Shown one piece after another: positions 45,866-56,606 of a DNA stretch of 64,000 nt. The notes beneath the pieces are model-generated. The model ran no database searches, was not told the DNA's origin, and saw nothing but the letters and a program-made list of their open reading frames with translations. How positions within the stretch are numbered: the stretch's first letter is position 1; the number at the start of each line of letters is the position of its first letter. The stretch is from Anabaena catenula FACHB-362 (lineage in GTDB: Bacteria > Cyanobacteriota > Cyanobacteriia > Cyanobacteriales > Nostocaceae): assembly GCF_014698735.1 (NCBI RefSeq), contig NZ_JACJTQ010000033.1, positions 1 through 64,000 of the forward strand. The letters are read 5' to 3'. The position numbers and the translations under genes were made by a program.

Positions 45866-46996
45866 TTATTCAAGAGTAGCAGATGTTGATATTTCTCCTG
45901 CTTTCACAAAGAGAATTTGCGAAGACTTTAACCAATCTTGTTCAAAAGAACCTAAATGAGTAGTAGTAATCAAAGTCTGGAAACGGTCTTGAATAGCCTC
46001 AAGCAATTGATTTTGACGGGATGGATCTAATTCTGCTAAAACATCATCTAGCAAAAGTAAGGGTGGCTCGTTAACGACTTCTTCGATTAATTGTAATTCC
46101 GCTAATTTTAAAGCCAAAACTAATGTTCGTTGCTGTCCTTGGGAACCATATTGACGAGCCGGAGTTTGGTTAATAATCAATTCCACTTCGTCACGGTGGG
46201 GGCCGACAAGGGTAATACCTCTATGTAATTCTGCCAGAGTTCGCTGTTGAATTTTGGCTAAAAAAGCTTGTTGTACAGCTTCGGGATGATTTTTTTCCAG
46301 GGGGACATTCGCTGCATAATTGATTTTGAGAACTTCTGTACTACCACTTATCCTAGCGTGCCAAGCAGCGGCAATAGGTGCTAGTTTTTGAATAGCTCTA
46401 TCACGCCTGATAATTACTCTGGTTCCAGCAGTGACTAACTGTGCATCCCAAATAGCAAGTTCTGCATTTTGACTTTTGACTCCTGACTCGTGACTTTTTT
46501 TCAAACAAGCATTGCGTTGACGTAGCACTTGGTGATATTGCTGCAAAATGTGAGCATAAACAGGTTCGAGTTGAATTAATAGTGTATCTAACCAGTTACG
46601 ACGACCTTCAGGACTTCCGCGCACTAGTTCTAAATCCAAACTGGAAAATTCAACTGCATTGATAACGCCAAGAAAATCCATTTGACGACGAACCGTTTCA
46701 CCATTAATAGCTACAGTACGACGAGCATTGCGGCGTAGTGTCAGGGTTAAGTCACTAATACCAGCTGCTCTTTCTAGAGTGGCATTAATTTGGGCGATCG
46801 CTTCTCCTTCTTTAACTAAATCACGATCGCGTGCCATACGGTGCGATCGCAATGTTGCTAATAACTCCACGGCCTCCAACAAATTCGATTTTCCCTGAGC
46901 ATTATTACCTACCAAAATTGTTTTGGCAGCGGTAAACTCAATTTTTTGGTCTTGGTAATTGCGAAACTGTCGGACGTGTAGGGTTTTTAGGTACAT
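45866..46996 (-). CDS. recF: DNA replication and repair protein RecF
   Basis: RecF is an SMC-like ATPase that, with RecO and RecR, loads RecA at gaps. Starting at the ATG at 46996 (an upstream TTG adds two residues) the protein has 376 residues. It has Walker A VGNNAQGKSNLLEA, the signature region SQGQQRTLVLALKLAE and Walker B LLLLDDVLAELD. Residues around 165-175 (KKSHESGVKSQ) are encoded by four consecutive 7-bp units of the GACTCCT repeat class (46471-46498), located in the coiled-coil region where length varies. The frame is kept, so the protein should still be functional. Confidence 0.94.
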   Translation of the reverse strand: MYLKTLHVRQFRNYQDQKIEFTAAKTILVGNNAQGKSNLLEAVELLATLRSHRMARDRDLVKEGEAIAQINATLERAAGISDLTLTLRRNARRTVAINGETVRRQMDFLGVINAVEFSSLDLELVRGSPEGRRNWLDTLLIQLEPVYAHILQQYHQVLRQRNACLKKSHESGVKSQNAELAIWDAQLVTAGTRVIIRRDRAIQKLAPIAAAWHARISGSTEVLKINYAANVPLEKNHPEAVQQAFLAKIQQRTLAELHRGITLVGPHRDEVELIINQTPARQYGSQGQQRTLVLALKLAELQLIEEVVNEPPLLLLDDVLAELDPSRQNQLLEAIQDRFQTLITTTHLGSFEQDWLKSSQILFVKAGEISTSATLE

Positions 46997-47190
46997 ATTC
47001 AAGAATTAAAAATTAAAAATTAAAAAACTTGCTGAGATTTTTAATTTTTAATTTTCCCATCAAAGATTTTAATTTACTGATGATAGTGAGAGGATATTTT
47101 TTGGTAAACAATTTCCTAGCATCACATCACCAGCATTGCCATCATCAACAATTAAAAATTCCAGCTTGGTGAAGTTGTAATTTTTAATTT

Positions 47191-50049
47191 TTAGACAGTT
47201 TTTTGACCCCTCAAGCGGAAGAATATTTTTTCACCTTCAATCCAGACAACCATCAAAGCACTGAAACTAATACAAATACCTAATTCTGAGAGACTCAGTT
47301 CATGAGTGCCAAAGAAATCTCGTAGAGGTGGCACATATACTAGCATTAACTGCAAAATAGTTGTCACGACTACAGCACCTAAAACAAAAGGATTAGACCA
47401 AGGATTCATTTCAATGATGAGTTGATTGTTGGAACGAATAGCGATCGCATGACCCATTTGCGCCAGACACAGAGTCGTAAATACCATTGTTTTCCAAGCA
47501 TCAGGATTACCCTGATATCCTTGGGCATGGGTATGATCATAAGCCCACCACATCAAGGCAATGCTAATAATGGCAAAGATGATACCAATGCGAATCATGT
47601 AAGAACCCAAACCCCTAGCAAAAATACTTTCACGAGGGCTAAAAGGGGGACGCTCCATGACATCTGGTTCTGGGGGTTCTACAGCCAAAGCTAGGGCTGG
47701 TAAACCGTCTGTCACCAAATTCATCCAGAGAATTTGTAGAGGAGTCAGCGGCACACCTCCCAAACCAATTAAAGGCGCAGCAGCAATAGTGAGAACTTCG
47801 CCAATGTTACTACCCAAAATGTATTTGATAAAACGGCGAATGTTGGTATAGACTACTCTACCCTCTTTAGTAGCAGCAACTATGGTGGCAAAGTTATCAT
47901 CTAGTAGCACCATGTCGCTGGCTTCTTTGCTCACATCTGTACCTGTGATGCCCATAGCGATGCCTATATCGGCTTGTTTGAGGGCAGGGGCATCGTTGAC
48001 ACCATCACCCGTCATAGCCACAAATCGACCACGACGTTGCAATGCTTGCACAATTCGCAGTTTGTGTTCTGGAGAAACTCTGGCGTAAATACTAACTAAA
48101 TCAACTTGTTCCTCCAGTTCTGGATCAGTCATGCGTTGCAATTCTTGACCAGTGAGGACTCTATCATCATCTTGAGCAATTCCCAAATCAACAGCGATCG
48201 CTTTGGCTGTTAATTGATGGTCGCCGGTAATCATAACTGGGCGAATACCAGCTTGGCGACATTCTGCTACTGCGGCTCTCACCTCTGGGCGTGGTGCATC
48301 GAGCATTCCCACCAATCCCAACCAGACCAAATCTTGCTCTGATGTTTCTTCTGAACCTTCTGGAAGTACTTCCACCAGTGGTTTATAGGCAAAACCTAAC
48401 ACCCGCAAACCTTGACTTGCCATTTGGTCATTGGCTGCCAGAATTTGAGTGCGTTGTGCGTCATTAATAGAAGAGGCGTGATTACCTAAATGAATCTGAG
48501 TACAACGAGCTAAGGTTAATTCTGGAGAACCTTTGGTAAACATTAAGTATTGTTCAGATTCTAAAAAGCCGGCGATAACCGGATCAACTGCACTCAAAGA
48601 CGCTTCAGCTGTAGCGACTTCTTGCACTTGACAAATTACACTCATGCGTTTGCGTTCCGAAGAAAAGGGAAACTCAGACACACGGGGTAATTTACTATTC
48701 CATTGGTCTTTTTCAATTCCCGCTTTACCTGCGAGGGTGACTAATGCACCCTCTGTGGGGTCGCCTAAAATTGCCCATTCCCCGGCTTCTTTTTGCAGTA
48801 CAGAATCATTACAAACGGCACAAGCAACTAGCAAAGCGGGTATTTCTGGATACTCATCTACAGCCACTGTTTGTCCATTTAACTGAAAATCTCCATTGGG
48901 AGCATAACCTTCTCCCGTAACACGGAAATTTTGCTGATTCATGTACACTGACTGCACTACCATTTTGTTTTGAGTCAGAGTACCGGTTTTATCAGAACAA
49001 ATGGTGGTGACAGACCCAAGTGTTTCCACCGCTGGTAATTTACGAATTAAAGCATTATGGCGTACCATGCGCTGGGTTCCCAGTGCTAAGGTGACGGTAA
49101 TTACCGCTGGTAAACCTTCTGGGACTACAGCCACCGCCATACTTAAAGAAACTTCTAAAAGTTCTTGTAAGTTACTGAAACCTCTGGCCTGAATAACACC
49201 ACCGACGACTACAATCAAAACCAGAATCAAAGAACCTGTTACCAGAACATTACCCAGTTGGGTCATTCGCTGCTGTAATGGAGTAGGTTCACTGTCCACC
49301 GACTGCAACATAGTGGCAATTTTGCCCAGTTCAGTTTGCATCCCGGTCTCAGTGACGAGAACCTTGGCGCGTCCTTGAACAACTTCCGTTCCTTGATAGA
49401 CTACATTCAGGCGATCGCCTAAAGATGTTTCTTCTGGTAATGTGAGAGTTGCCTGCTTATTCACAGCTTCGGCTTCACCCGTTAGTGCCGACTCCCGCAC
49501 TTGTAAATTAGACTGTTCTATTAAGCGTCCATCAGCAGCTATTTGCATACCAGCTTCCAGCAGCATCACATCCCCAGGTACTAATTCCTTCGCTGCAATT
49601 TCTACTAGTTTGCGATCGCGGATGACTCTCACTAAAGGAGAGGTCATTTTTTTCAAAGCCGCTAAGGCTTGTTCAGCACGGCTTTCCTGCACATAGCCCA
49701 AAATACCATTGAGGATAACAATCGCCATAATCGCAATTGTGTCTTTGAATGGCACTTCACCAGGTTTTAATGTGCCTCCTCGTAACGCCCAAAAATCTAA
49801 AAAACCAGAAATGAGGGCTACACCAATCAACATCAACAACATGATGTTCTTGAACTGATCTAGAAGAATCTCCCAAGCGCTTCGACCGCCATGTTCTTCT
49901 AGTTCGTTAGGTCCGTATTTTTGCAACCTTTGTTGAATCTCTTGAGGTGTTAACCCACTGTCTACGTTACTATCGAGCAGGTCTAGCGCTTTATCAACTT
50001 CTAAACTATGCCAAGCAGCGGCACCTTCAGGTAAAGAATGAGCAGACAT
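47191..50049 (-). CDS. P2A-type cation-transporting ATPase (PacL/Ca2+-ATPase-like)
   Basis: From the ATG at 50049 the protein has 952 residues; a GTG at 50061 would add four. It has an N-terminal cation ATPase domain ([19 protein letters not shown]), the TGEAEAVNK actuator motif, [15 protein letters not shown] in transmembrane helix 4, the phosphorylation motif SDKTGTLT (Asp about 353) and [21 protein letters not shown]. The six-helix C-terminal membrane domain is complete. The PEGLP helix and overall arrangement match bacterial SERCA-like Ca2+ pumps such as PacL. It probably exports Ca2+; Mn2+ is possible. Convergent or divergent partners show no link. Confidence 0.9.
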   Translation of the reverse strand: MSAHSLPEGAAAWHSLEVDKALDLLDSNVDSGLTPQEIQQRLQKYGPNELEEHGGRSAWEILLDQFKNIMLLMLIGVALISGFLDFWALRGGTLKPGEVPFKDTIAIMAIVILNGILGYVQESRAEQALAALKKMTSPLVRVIRDRKLVEIAAKELVPGDVMLLEAGMQIAADGRLIEQSNLQVRESALTGEAEAVNKQATLTLPEETSLGDRLNVVYQGTEVVQGRAKVLVTETGMQTELGKIATMLQSVDSEPTPLQQRMTQLGNVLVTGSLILVLIVVVGGVIQARGFSNLQELLEVSLSMAVAVVPEGLPAVITVTLALGTQRMVRHNALIRKLPAVETLGSVTTICSDKTGTLTQNKMVVQSVYMNQQNFRVTGEGYAPNGDFQLNGQTVAVDEYPEIPALLVACAVCNDSVLQKEAGEWAILGDPTEGALVTLAGKAGIEKDQWNSKLPRVSEFPFSSERKRMSVICQVQEVATAEASLSAVDPVIAGFLESEQYLMFTKGSPELTLARCTQIHLGNHASSINDAQRTQILAANDQMASQGLRVLGFAYKPLVEVLPEGSEETSEQDLVWLGLVGMLDAPRPEVRAAVAECRQAGIRPVMITGDHQLTAKAIAVDLGIAQDDDRVLTGQELQRMTDPELEEQVDLVSIYARVSPEHKLRIVQALQRRGRFVAMTGDGVNDAPALKQADIGIAMGITGTDVSKEASDMVLLDDNFATIVAATKEGRVVYTNIRRFIKYILGSNIGEVLTIAAAPLIGLGGVPLTPLQILWMNLVTDGLPALALAVEPPEPDVMERPPFSPRESIFARGLGSYMIRIGIIFAIISIALMWWAYDHTHAQGYQGNPDAWKTMVFTTLCLAQMGHAIAIRSNNQLIIEMNPWSNPFVLGAVVVTTILQLMLVYVPPLRDFFGTHELSLSELGICISFSALMVVWIEGEKIFFRLRGQKTV

Positions 50050-50061
50050 CGTGTAAGTCAC

Positions 50062-50246
50062 AGGAAATGGTTACAAAATTCGATCATAATTTAGTGATGG
50101 CAGGAATTCCATCAACTAAAGTTACATTGGGGATGCGGGGACGCGGAAGAGGACGCTCTTAAGCTCTTACGCAGAGAATAATCTGTTGCCTGTTGCCTTT
50201 TACTAATGACTAATGACTAATGACTAATGACTAAATGACTAATAAT
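50062..50246. repeat. Divergent space with heptamer repeats running into a start codon
   Basis: At 50199-50238 AATGACT units are repeated about five times, followed by ATAAT and the ATG at 50247. An in-frame ATG at 50235 belongs to the repeat itself. The left part has GACGCGG-type repeat strings. No gene present. Confidence 0.65.
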
Positions 50247-51917
50247 ATGAGTTTTGCACTCCCTAGTTTGACTGTTAGCCAGATGTTTGGCCAAAAAACA
50301 ATCCGACCGCTTACTGCTGCTACTTTATATGGCATTGCTTTCATCAAAGATAGACTTATTGCTATCGACACTATCAAAGGACATCTGTTGGAGATTGACC
50401 CCATCTCTGATAACAGTACAATCCTCAATCCTCACCAAGTTAAGGAGTTTACTGAAGTTACGGGTTTAGCCGTGTGGGAAGATACTCTGTGGGTAAGCCG
50501 TGATAATAGCGTTTATCTGTGTAAACTTTCCTCTTTAGGTTTGGAGCATTTTGTTACTTTACCTTATATTGCTGATGGCGTTGCTGTTTGGGAATCAACT
50601 GTTTATGTGAGTTGTCAAAGACTTGGCTATATTCTAGTTTTTGACCGCGAGACACGCAAAGAAATTACTAGGTTTCATGCACCTGGTGTGGGCATAGAAA
50701 ATTTGGCCGTAACTCAGGAAACTCTGTGGGTTTGCGATCGCACAGAGCAAAGCGTTTATTCTATGGATAGGGCAACTGGGGAAATTCGATTCAGTGTACT
50801 TACACCTTTTGCATCCCCTACAGGTATAGCAGTACATAGAAATCAGGACACAACGCAGGAAAATCTCTACATCGCTTATGCCACTGAGGAGCCTTATATT
50901 CGAGATAACCCCAATGCTGACCCCAGTCATGAGTTAACCTACCGGGATATGACTTTTATTCATCCCCTCTATTATCATTATCAGCCAGATAAACGTTACG
51001 CCCTCTCTAATGGTTATCTTATAGAAATGTCCTATGTTGAGGAAATTTCTCCCCTAGACGAGGTTTATTTACCCAATGTAGAATGGCGTATCGCCCTACC
51101 TTCAGAAACTGAACGCCAAAAGCTCAAACAAGTTGAACCGATTGGTTTACCCTTCACAGAAGAAATCGTTGAGGGGCAACGGGTAGCAGTATTTAAGTTT
51201 GATTCCCTCACTCCCGGTGAACGACATATATTTGGCTGGAAAGCACTTTTAGAAGTCCGAGGAATTAAGTATCGCATCACACCTAAAGATGTTGAAGGAC
51301 TTCCAGAACCTACACCAGAATTCCAAGAACGCTACTTGGTCGATGATGATGATTTAGCAATGGATACGGCTATTGTTCGTCGTGCTGCCCGTGAAGCAGT
51401 GGGTTCAGAAACTAATATGTTACGGAAAATGTACAGCATCCGTAACTACGTCTATGACCAGTTATCATATGGGATTAAGCCATACATTGACACCCCTGAT
51501 GTAGTTTTAGAACGCGGTATTGGTTCTTGTGGCGAATACGTAGGTGTGTTACTGGCTTTGTGCCGTTTGAATGGAATTCTTTGTCGGACTGTAGGTAGAT
51601 ATAAATGCCCTCCCTATGGAGAACAGCAAGGAGTTCCTCTACAACCTGACTTTAATCATGTTTGGCTAGAGTTCTATATCCCTAATTTTGGCTGGGTGCC
51701 AATGGAATCGAATCCTGATGATGTGGGTGATGCAGGTCCTTATCCCACACGTTTTTTTATGGGCTTGTGCTGGTATCATATTGAAATTGGCAAAGGTATA
51801 ACCTTTGAAACCCTGATCAGTAATGGCAGTCGGTTAACCAAGGAAGATATTTCTATTGGCGAATTGGCTATAAATCATATTCGGTTTACAATTCTTAAAG
51901 AATTATCGCCTTTTTAA
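50247..51917 (+). CDS. Transglutaminase-like protein with N-terminal beta-propeller-like region
   Basis: A 556-residue protein from the ATG at 50247. Residues 20-230 consist of repeated short beta units with ITGLAVWEDTLWVS-like strings (EVTGLAVWEDTLWVSRDN, GIENLAVTQETLWVCDRTEQ), suggesting a propeller. The C-terminal third is a transglutaminase core: Cys428 in GIGSCGEYVGVLLALCRLNG, His471 in FNHVWLEFYIPNFGWVPME, with Glu where Asp is usual. It could be a peptidase or amidase; no signal peptide is present, so it is probably cytoplasmic. Function unknown. Confidence 0.75.
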   Translation: MSFALPSLTVSQMFGQKTIRPLTAATLYGIAFIKDRLIAIDTIKGHLLEIDPISDNSTILNPHQVKEFTEVTGLAVWEDTLWVSRDNSVYLCKLSSLGLEHFVTLPYIADGVAVWESTVYVSCQRLGYILVFDRETRKEITRFHAPGVGIENLAVTQETLWVCDRTEQSVYSMDRATGEIRFSVLTPFASPTGIAVHRNQDTTQENLYIAYATEEPYIRDNPNADPSHELTYRDMTFIHPLYYHYQPDKRYALSNGYLIEMSYVEEISPLDEVYLPNVEWRIALPSETERQKLKQVEPIGLPFTEEIVEGQRVAVFKFDSLTPGERHIFGWKALLEVRGIKYRITPKDVEGLPEPTPEFQERYLVDDDDLAMDTAIVRRAAREAVGSETNMLRKMYSIRNYVYDQLSYGIKPYIDTPDVVLERGIGSCGEYVGVLLALCRLNGILCRTVGRYKCPPYGEQQGVPLQPDFNHVWLEFYIPNFGWVPMESNPDDVGDAGPYPTRFFMGLCWYHIEIGKGITFETLISNGSRLTKEDISIGELAINHIRFTILKELSPF

Positions 51918-52245
51918 CTTAGGAATCGAGAATTGGGAACTTGTATTTTGCAATGAGGGATTAGGTAAAAGCATTTGTGAATTTGCCCCAAACTCCCCCG
52001 TTGCCCCAAATTCCCTACCTGTCTTAATCAAAAGTTTACTCTCCTGCGGGGGAGCTTTATGCTCACTTTATTTAACTACTAAGTAATTTTTCGGTATTTA
52101 CTGTAAGATATTCATATAAGATTCTTCCCTAAAAATATTGAGAAGAAAGTAACTTGATCATTATTAAAACCGAATTTATACGGTTGACAAGGAAAGTTTA
52201 AAGTATGAAAACTAACTTAAGGACGTTTGTAAACGGTAAGAACAG
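51918..52245. other. Intergenic region upstream of the 453-aa gene
   Basis: It contains an imperfect hairpin CTCC-TGCGGG-GGAG near 52042-52055 that may end the transglutaminase transcript, then AT-rich DNA. No gene found. Confidence 0.4.
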
Positions 52246-53607
52246 GTGAACAATTGGATTAGTTCTGAATCTGAAACAACTGTGGAGCAAACACCTTCAG
52301 CCAAATTGCCAGGTGGTAGACTGGAGTATCTTCACAACTATCATGACTGCTATCAAGAAGAACAGCTAGTATATCAACATTTACTTCATTTGGTGCAAAT
52401 GGAATCTCCCAGCCAAATGATTGAGCGCTTTCGCTGTCTATTCATTGAACGTGCGAATTATCCTGAACCAGAAATTATCTCAATTTTAGACAAAATTACA
52501 GGCTCTAAAACAGCAACAGAGGATTTTAAATTTTTCCTCAACCGTTGTTGCCATATTTTAATTAATCGCTGGTATATGCAACCGCAACTGCACCATGCTA
52601 TTGCGGAATTAATCGCATTGTTTGATTCTCCTCCCAATAGGTTAGGAGTAGGTAGTTTTCGCTTGCGAGAAATTAGGCGCTTGCGTGAACTAGTGCAGAT
52701 TTTTTCTGAAAGTGACCAGTATGTAATTTTACGTCGCTTTACGCAAATAGTTAATCAAACCCCTAGATGGGATAGTAACAAAAATAGTCAGCCCTTAATG
52801 AGTTTGATTCGGCGCTATCCCTACTTATATGAACATTGTTTAATTAGCGAAAACGCTACTTTGGAACAAAAAGAAACGATTATACACTTTCAGCAACAGG
52901 TGCAGAAAAAATTTGAAATTGATTTGTCACAATATGTAACGTATAAAATACGTCAAGTTAATATCATTACAAAAGTTTCGCCATTTGAAGCAAATCGGAT
53001 TTTACGCCCGATTAATAATCCTACATTGTTGAGTGATCGGGATCTTTATAGCACCTTAAAGCAATTTATTGGTAATGCGGAAGGTGACTGCACTTATCAA
53101 GAAAAAGCGCAAAAATTTTTAACCCATAGCAGTCAAACTACCAAATTCCATAGTTTCAAAGATGATTTATATGAATATTTAATATCATCTGTTGATGGAC
53201 AATATGGCAAACGTCAATTTAATCAGCGGTTATACTCCCATTTACAAAATACATTACCGCAAGCTGATCATCAAAATCTCACTGATTTTTTGATCGTCAG
53301 AACTTGCAGTCACTTACTAAACTTTTTAGTTGTCAACAGCCAAGCATCCCCGCAACATTCAATCTTTTTAGATTTGATCAGTAATCAAGGTACGTTATCC
53401 ACCATTGGCTTGCTGCTAAAAGTGGTACTTATTTGTCGTAAAGTCAAACCATTTTTAGAAAAAAGAGTGGCAATTTTGTTTAACCACTATGAATCTGCTA
53501 CAACCGATGGGATTGGTTGGTTTGTTGGCACTTTAGAACAATTGAATATTGCCATGAGTATTCATTTTGGTAATATTGATTTATCCTTTTTTAAGCAATT
53601 CTGTTAA
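52246..53607 (+). CDS. Conserved protein of unknown function, 453 aa
   Basis: I recognise no named domain. It starts at a GTG (GGTAAGAACAG upstream); no nearby ATG gives the same N-terminus. The protein is basic and mainly helical: YHDCYQEEQLVYQHLLHLVQ, then FRCLFIERANYPEPEIISIL, RRYPYLYEHCLIS, and a C-terminal region with SIFLDLISNQGTLSTIGLLL. No membrane segment or signal peptide is evident. A basic, helical repeat-like make-up suggests a scaffold or nucleic-acid-associated role, which is inference only. It converges on the RecB-like nuclease gene 140 bases away. Confidence 0.65.
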   Translation: MNNWISSESETTVEQTPSAKLPGGRLEYLHNYHDCYQEEQLVYQHLLHLVQMESPSQMIERFRCLFIERANYPEPEIISILDKITGSKTATEDFKFFLNRCCHILINRWYMQPQLHHAIAELIALFDSPPNRLGVGSFRLREIRRLRELVQIFSESDQYVILRRFTQIVNQTPRWDSNKNSQPLMSLIRRYPYLYEHCLISENATLEQKETIIHFQQQVQKKFEIDLSQYVTYKIRQVNIITKVSPFEANRILRPINNPTLLSDRDLYSTLKQFIGNAEGDCTYQEKAQKFLTHSSQTTKFHSFKDDLYEYLISSVDGQYGKRQFNQRLYSHLQNTLPQADHQNLTDFLIVRTCSHLLNFLVVNSQASPQHSIFLDLISNQGTLSTIGLLLKVVLICRKVKPFLEKRVAILFNHYESATTDGIGWFVGTLEQLNIAMSIHFGNIDLSFFKQFC

Positions 53608-53749
53608 TTATCAGCAGTTAAAGAGTTAAATATCTCTTCTTCTAGACTTAGCTTGTGTTCCCCTACTCTAAAAAGCTACTGTCCTTGTTTAAATCCTCAT
53701 CTGAAACTATTTTAAATTTTAAATTATTTATTCAGTGGAATTGAGATAA

Positions 53750-54604
53750 TTAACTGCGATTTTTAGTAATTGGCATTGCGTGTGATTTTGCAGGCTTAAA
53801 ATCAGAAAATTCGCAAATTGAGTTAAATGGACAAAATCGGCAGTGATTGCCGGGATTGGGTGGAAATATTTTACTAAAATCACTGCTTTCTGTTTGATAT
53901 TTTTGTAAATCAATTTGATGTTGGTGGGCTATACTAGCTAACTCAAATTCAAGAGATGCTAATTCATCATTATTAAGAGTAATTAACTCGGATTTTTGAC
54001 AAACTTCCAAATTATAAAAAGATGCTACAGCAGTTTTTCCTGGATAAAGATAACGTGCTGCTAATAAATAAACTAATGCTTGTCTTCGGTCAAAAGCCGA
54101 TTTACCAGTTTTAAAATCTAGAATATGTAAGGTACTATCAGACTCGATAAACACACAATCCATAGCTGCATATAAACGAAAACAATAGTTTTCCTGTTCA
54201 ATCACAATTGGTTTGGGAAATCCTTCATCACCTGGGGTTAATTGGATAATCCTTTTACCCAACAGCAAGGGCGAATTTTGATATTTTTGTAAAATTTGTA
54301 GTACTCGTTGCTTAACTTGAACGGTAAAGTTGCTTAATTTCAGTAACTGGGCTACTTTTTCTACTCCATCAGATTGAGTTAATAAATGCCGATGATGATG
54401 AAACTCATAAACACCTTTTTGGGCAAGTATACCAATGCGCTGGGGTGGAGTAGCTTGCGCTAACAAGGCTTTCACCTGTGGTTCATGTTGTCGCGCTTTA
54501 ATAAATCCTCGCCTCATTTGGCAATGCCAACGTTCTTGCCCTGTCGCTGGGGCAACTAAAGACCAAAGGTGATAACTGGCAAAAGGTCTATCGGGGGTTG
54601 ACAT
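53750..54604 (-). CDS. RecB/Cas4-like PD-(D/E)XK nuclease with probable Fe-S cluster
   Basis: A 284-residue protein. The nuclease core is visible as Asp149 (LYAAMDCVF), Asp163 and Lys165 in LHILDFKTGK, and Gln175 in the following helix (QALVYLLAARYL), the RecB-type motif set. The C-terminus has CRFCPFNSIC, a C-x2-C-x5-C arrangement. Together with an N-terminal cysteine (Cys28, WHCQM) it would provide four ligands for a [4Fe-4S] cluster, as in Cas4 and AddB. No cas genes or helicase gene are nearby, so it is a stand-alone nuclease, perhaps for DNA end processing or repair. It is divergent from the phosphohexomutase gene. Confidence 0.8.
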   Translation of the reverse strand: MSTPDRPFASYHLWSLVAPATGQERWHCQMRRGFIKARQHEPQVKALLAQATPPQRIGILAQKGVYEFHHHRHLLTQSDGVEKVAQLLKLSNFTVQVKQRVLQILQKYQNSPLLLGKRIIQLTPGDEGFPKPIVIEQENYCFRLYAAMDCVFIESDSTLHILDFKTGKSAFDRRQALVYLLAARYLYPGKTAVASFYNLEVCQKSELITLNNDELASLEFELASIAHQHQIDLQKYQTESSDFSKIFPPNPGNHCRFCPFNSICEFSDFKPAKSHAMPITKNRS

Positions 54605-54709
54605 TGCTCAGGGAGAGTGAGAGAAAATACGGTGGGGATACTTGCGGCTACACACGCTTTGCGGGATGCTTCCTAATAGTAAAGATGATGCAGGGGAGAG
54701 AGTGGCAAA

Positions 54710-56137
54710 ATGAGCAACAGTAGCAATTCCAGCAAGATAAAATTTGGTACTGATGGTTGGCGCGGGATTATTGCTGATGATTTTACTTTTCCCAATGTGC
54801 GGAAAGTAACCAGGGCAATAGCTAGTTACTTAGAAACTGCCTACAGTAAAGATAGACCTGTTTTAATCGCCTACGATACAAGGTTTTTAGCTGATGAATT
54901 TGCCCGGACATCTGCCGCAGTTTTGGCTGATTTAGGGTGGAATGTGAAAATTACTGATCGGGATTGTCCGACTCCTGTAATTGCCTATAATGCCCGGCAC
55001 CTGAATTCCGCAGGGGCTTTGATGTTTACTGCTAGTCATAATCCTGCACCTTATTGTGGGATTAAATATATCCCCGATTATGCGGGGCCTGCCACTCCAG
55101 AAATTACTGATACTATTGTGGCAAATATAGAAAGTGCATCTGATGAGTTGCCCGGAAGTAATCCATCAGGTTCAATTTCTACTTTTGATCCGAAGCCCGA
55201 TTATTTGAATTTTATCTACACTTTACTGGATGTAGAAAAAATCAAAAGCGCGAATTTAAAGGTCAAGTATGATGCCCTTTATTCTACTTCTCGCGGTTAT
55301 TTAGATGAAGTTTTGCAACAATGCGGCTGTCAGTTAGAAAGTTTCCACGCTTGGCGGGATGTACTTTTTGGTGGCGGTATGCCGGAACCGAAAGGGGAAC
55401 AATTAGTTGAATTGGTGGATGCTGTACGCGCTGATAAGGCGGATTTGGGTTTGGCAACTGATGGCGATAGCGATCGCTTTGGTATTGTCGATGAACAAGG
55501 TAATGTTCTCACTCCCAATACAGTGCTGTTAGTTCTAGCACGGCATTTAATAAAAAACAAGGGTAAGAGTGGCGCGATTGTGCGGACGGTGGCGACTACT
55601 CATTTGTTAGATAATTTTGCAGCTAAGTATGGTTTGCAAATTTATGAAACTGCTGTGGGCTTTAAATACATCGGTGAAAAGATGCGGGAAACCGCTGTTT
55701 TGATTGGTGGGGAAGAATCCGGTGGTTTGAGTATCATTGGCCATATTCCTGAAAAGGATGGCGTTCTCGCCGATATGCTGGTGGCTGAGGCTATTGCTTA
55801 TGAGGGTAAGCCTCTAAGTCAATTGGTTCAGGAAGCGATCGCAGAAGCTGATGGTCCTTTGTATAATAATCGCTTGGATTTACACCTGACTGAGTCTCAC
55901 AAAAATGCTGTGATTGACTCTTACACTAAAAATCCACCTTCAGTAGTGGCAGGAATTAAGGTGAAGGAAGTCGGACGTAAGGATGGGATTAAATTGTATT
56001 TAGAAGAGGGTAGCTGGGTGTTGCTGCGTCCTTCTGGTACAGAACCTTTGGTGAGGGTGTATATGGAAACTAACTCACCGGAAAAACTTAGTCAGATTGC
56101 TCAATTTATGGAGAGTGAAATTGCTAAGTTAGGATAA
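54710..56137 (+). CDS. Phosphoglucomutase/phosphomannomutase family protein
   Basis: A 475-residue alpha-D-phosphohexomutase. Its four domains are marked by KFGTDGWRGIIADDFTF at the N-terminus, the phosphoserine loop TASHNPAPYCGIKY (about Ser104), the metal-binding loop DGDSDRFGIVD (Mg2+), the sugar-specificity loop GGEESGGLSI and the C-terminal phosphate-binding RPSGTEPLVRVYME. Substrate (glucose or mannose phosphate) cannot be fixed from sequence, although the GEESGG loop is compatible with glucose-1-phosphate. It could interconvert the GlgP product. GGGAGAGAG precedes the ATG. Confidence 0.92.
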   Translation: MSNSSNSSKIKFGTDGWRGIIADDFTFPNVRKVTRAIASYLETAYSKDRPVLIAYDTRFLADEFARTSAAVLADLGWNVKITDRDCPTPVIAYNARHLNSAGALMFTASHNPAPYCGIKYIPDYAGPATPEITDTIVANIESASDELPGSNPSGSISTFDPKPDYLNFIYTLLDVEKIKSANLKVKYDALYSTSRGYLDEVLQQCGCQLESFHAWRDVLFGGGMPEPKGEQLVELVDAVRADKADLGLATDGDSDRFGIVDEQGNVLTPNTVLLVLARHLIKNKGKSGAIVRTVATTHLLDNFAAKYGLQIYETAVGFKYIGEKMRETAVLIGGEESGGLSIIGHIPEKDGVLADMLVAEAIAYEGKPLSQLVQEAIAEADGPLYNNRLDLHLTESHKNAVIDSYTKNPPSVVAGIKVKEVGRKDGIKLYLEEGSWVLLRPSGTEPLVRVYMETNSPEKLSQIAQFMESEIAKLG

Positions 56138-56189
56138 AACCCCACCCCTAGCCCCTCCTGTTTGCGGGAGGGGAATTATTTATTAAGTT

Positions 56190-56459
56190 ATGAAAAGTTT
56201 TGTGAATTTATTAATATCTATAGTTATAGCTGTTTGGATAATTGCGATCGCACTTATTTCGGTGCAGAATGCTACGCCCGTATCTTTACGGTTTTTGGTT
56301 TTTCAATCAATTCAAATTCCCTTTGGGTTGGTGTTAGCTTTTTGTGTGGCTGTGGGTTTAATTGGTGTGGCGTTTTTGCAGCCTTTTTGGGGGTTGGGTG
56401 CGTCGAAGTCTAGGGTTGATGAGGAGGCGGAGTTTTTTATTGATGATGAGGATTTTTAA
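56190..56459 (+). CDS. LapA/DUF1049 domain membrane protein, 89 aa
   Basis: Two hydrophobic helices (about 3-24 and 42-68) flank the family's polar segment SVQNATPVSLRFLVFQSIQIP, followed by a short acidic cytoplasmic tail (VDEEAEFFIDDEDF). This matches LapA-domain proteins. It starts about 50 bases after the mutase stop in the same direction and may be co-transcribed. Envelope-assembly function is inferred from enterobacterial LapA only. An overlapping frame at 56162-56413 is a shadow. Confidence 0.75.
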   Translation: MKSFVNLLISIVIAVWIIAIALISVQNATPVSLRFLVFQSIQIPFGLVLAFCVAVGLIGVAFLQPFWGLGASKSRVDEEAEFFIDDEDF

Positions 56460-56606
56460 GAGTTTTCTCACGCAGAGGCGCAGAGGCACAGAGAGGAAGA
56501 GAGATTTTTTGTGAGTCGGTTTTAACCGACTTTTGCTTTTAGACAGGGAATTTATTCCCTGGATTTTAAGATCCAGTAAAATAGATAATGATTAGTGGTG
56601 AAAGCT

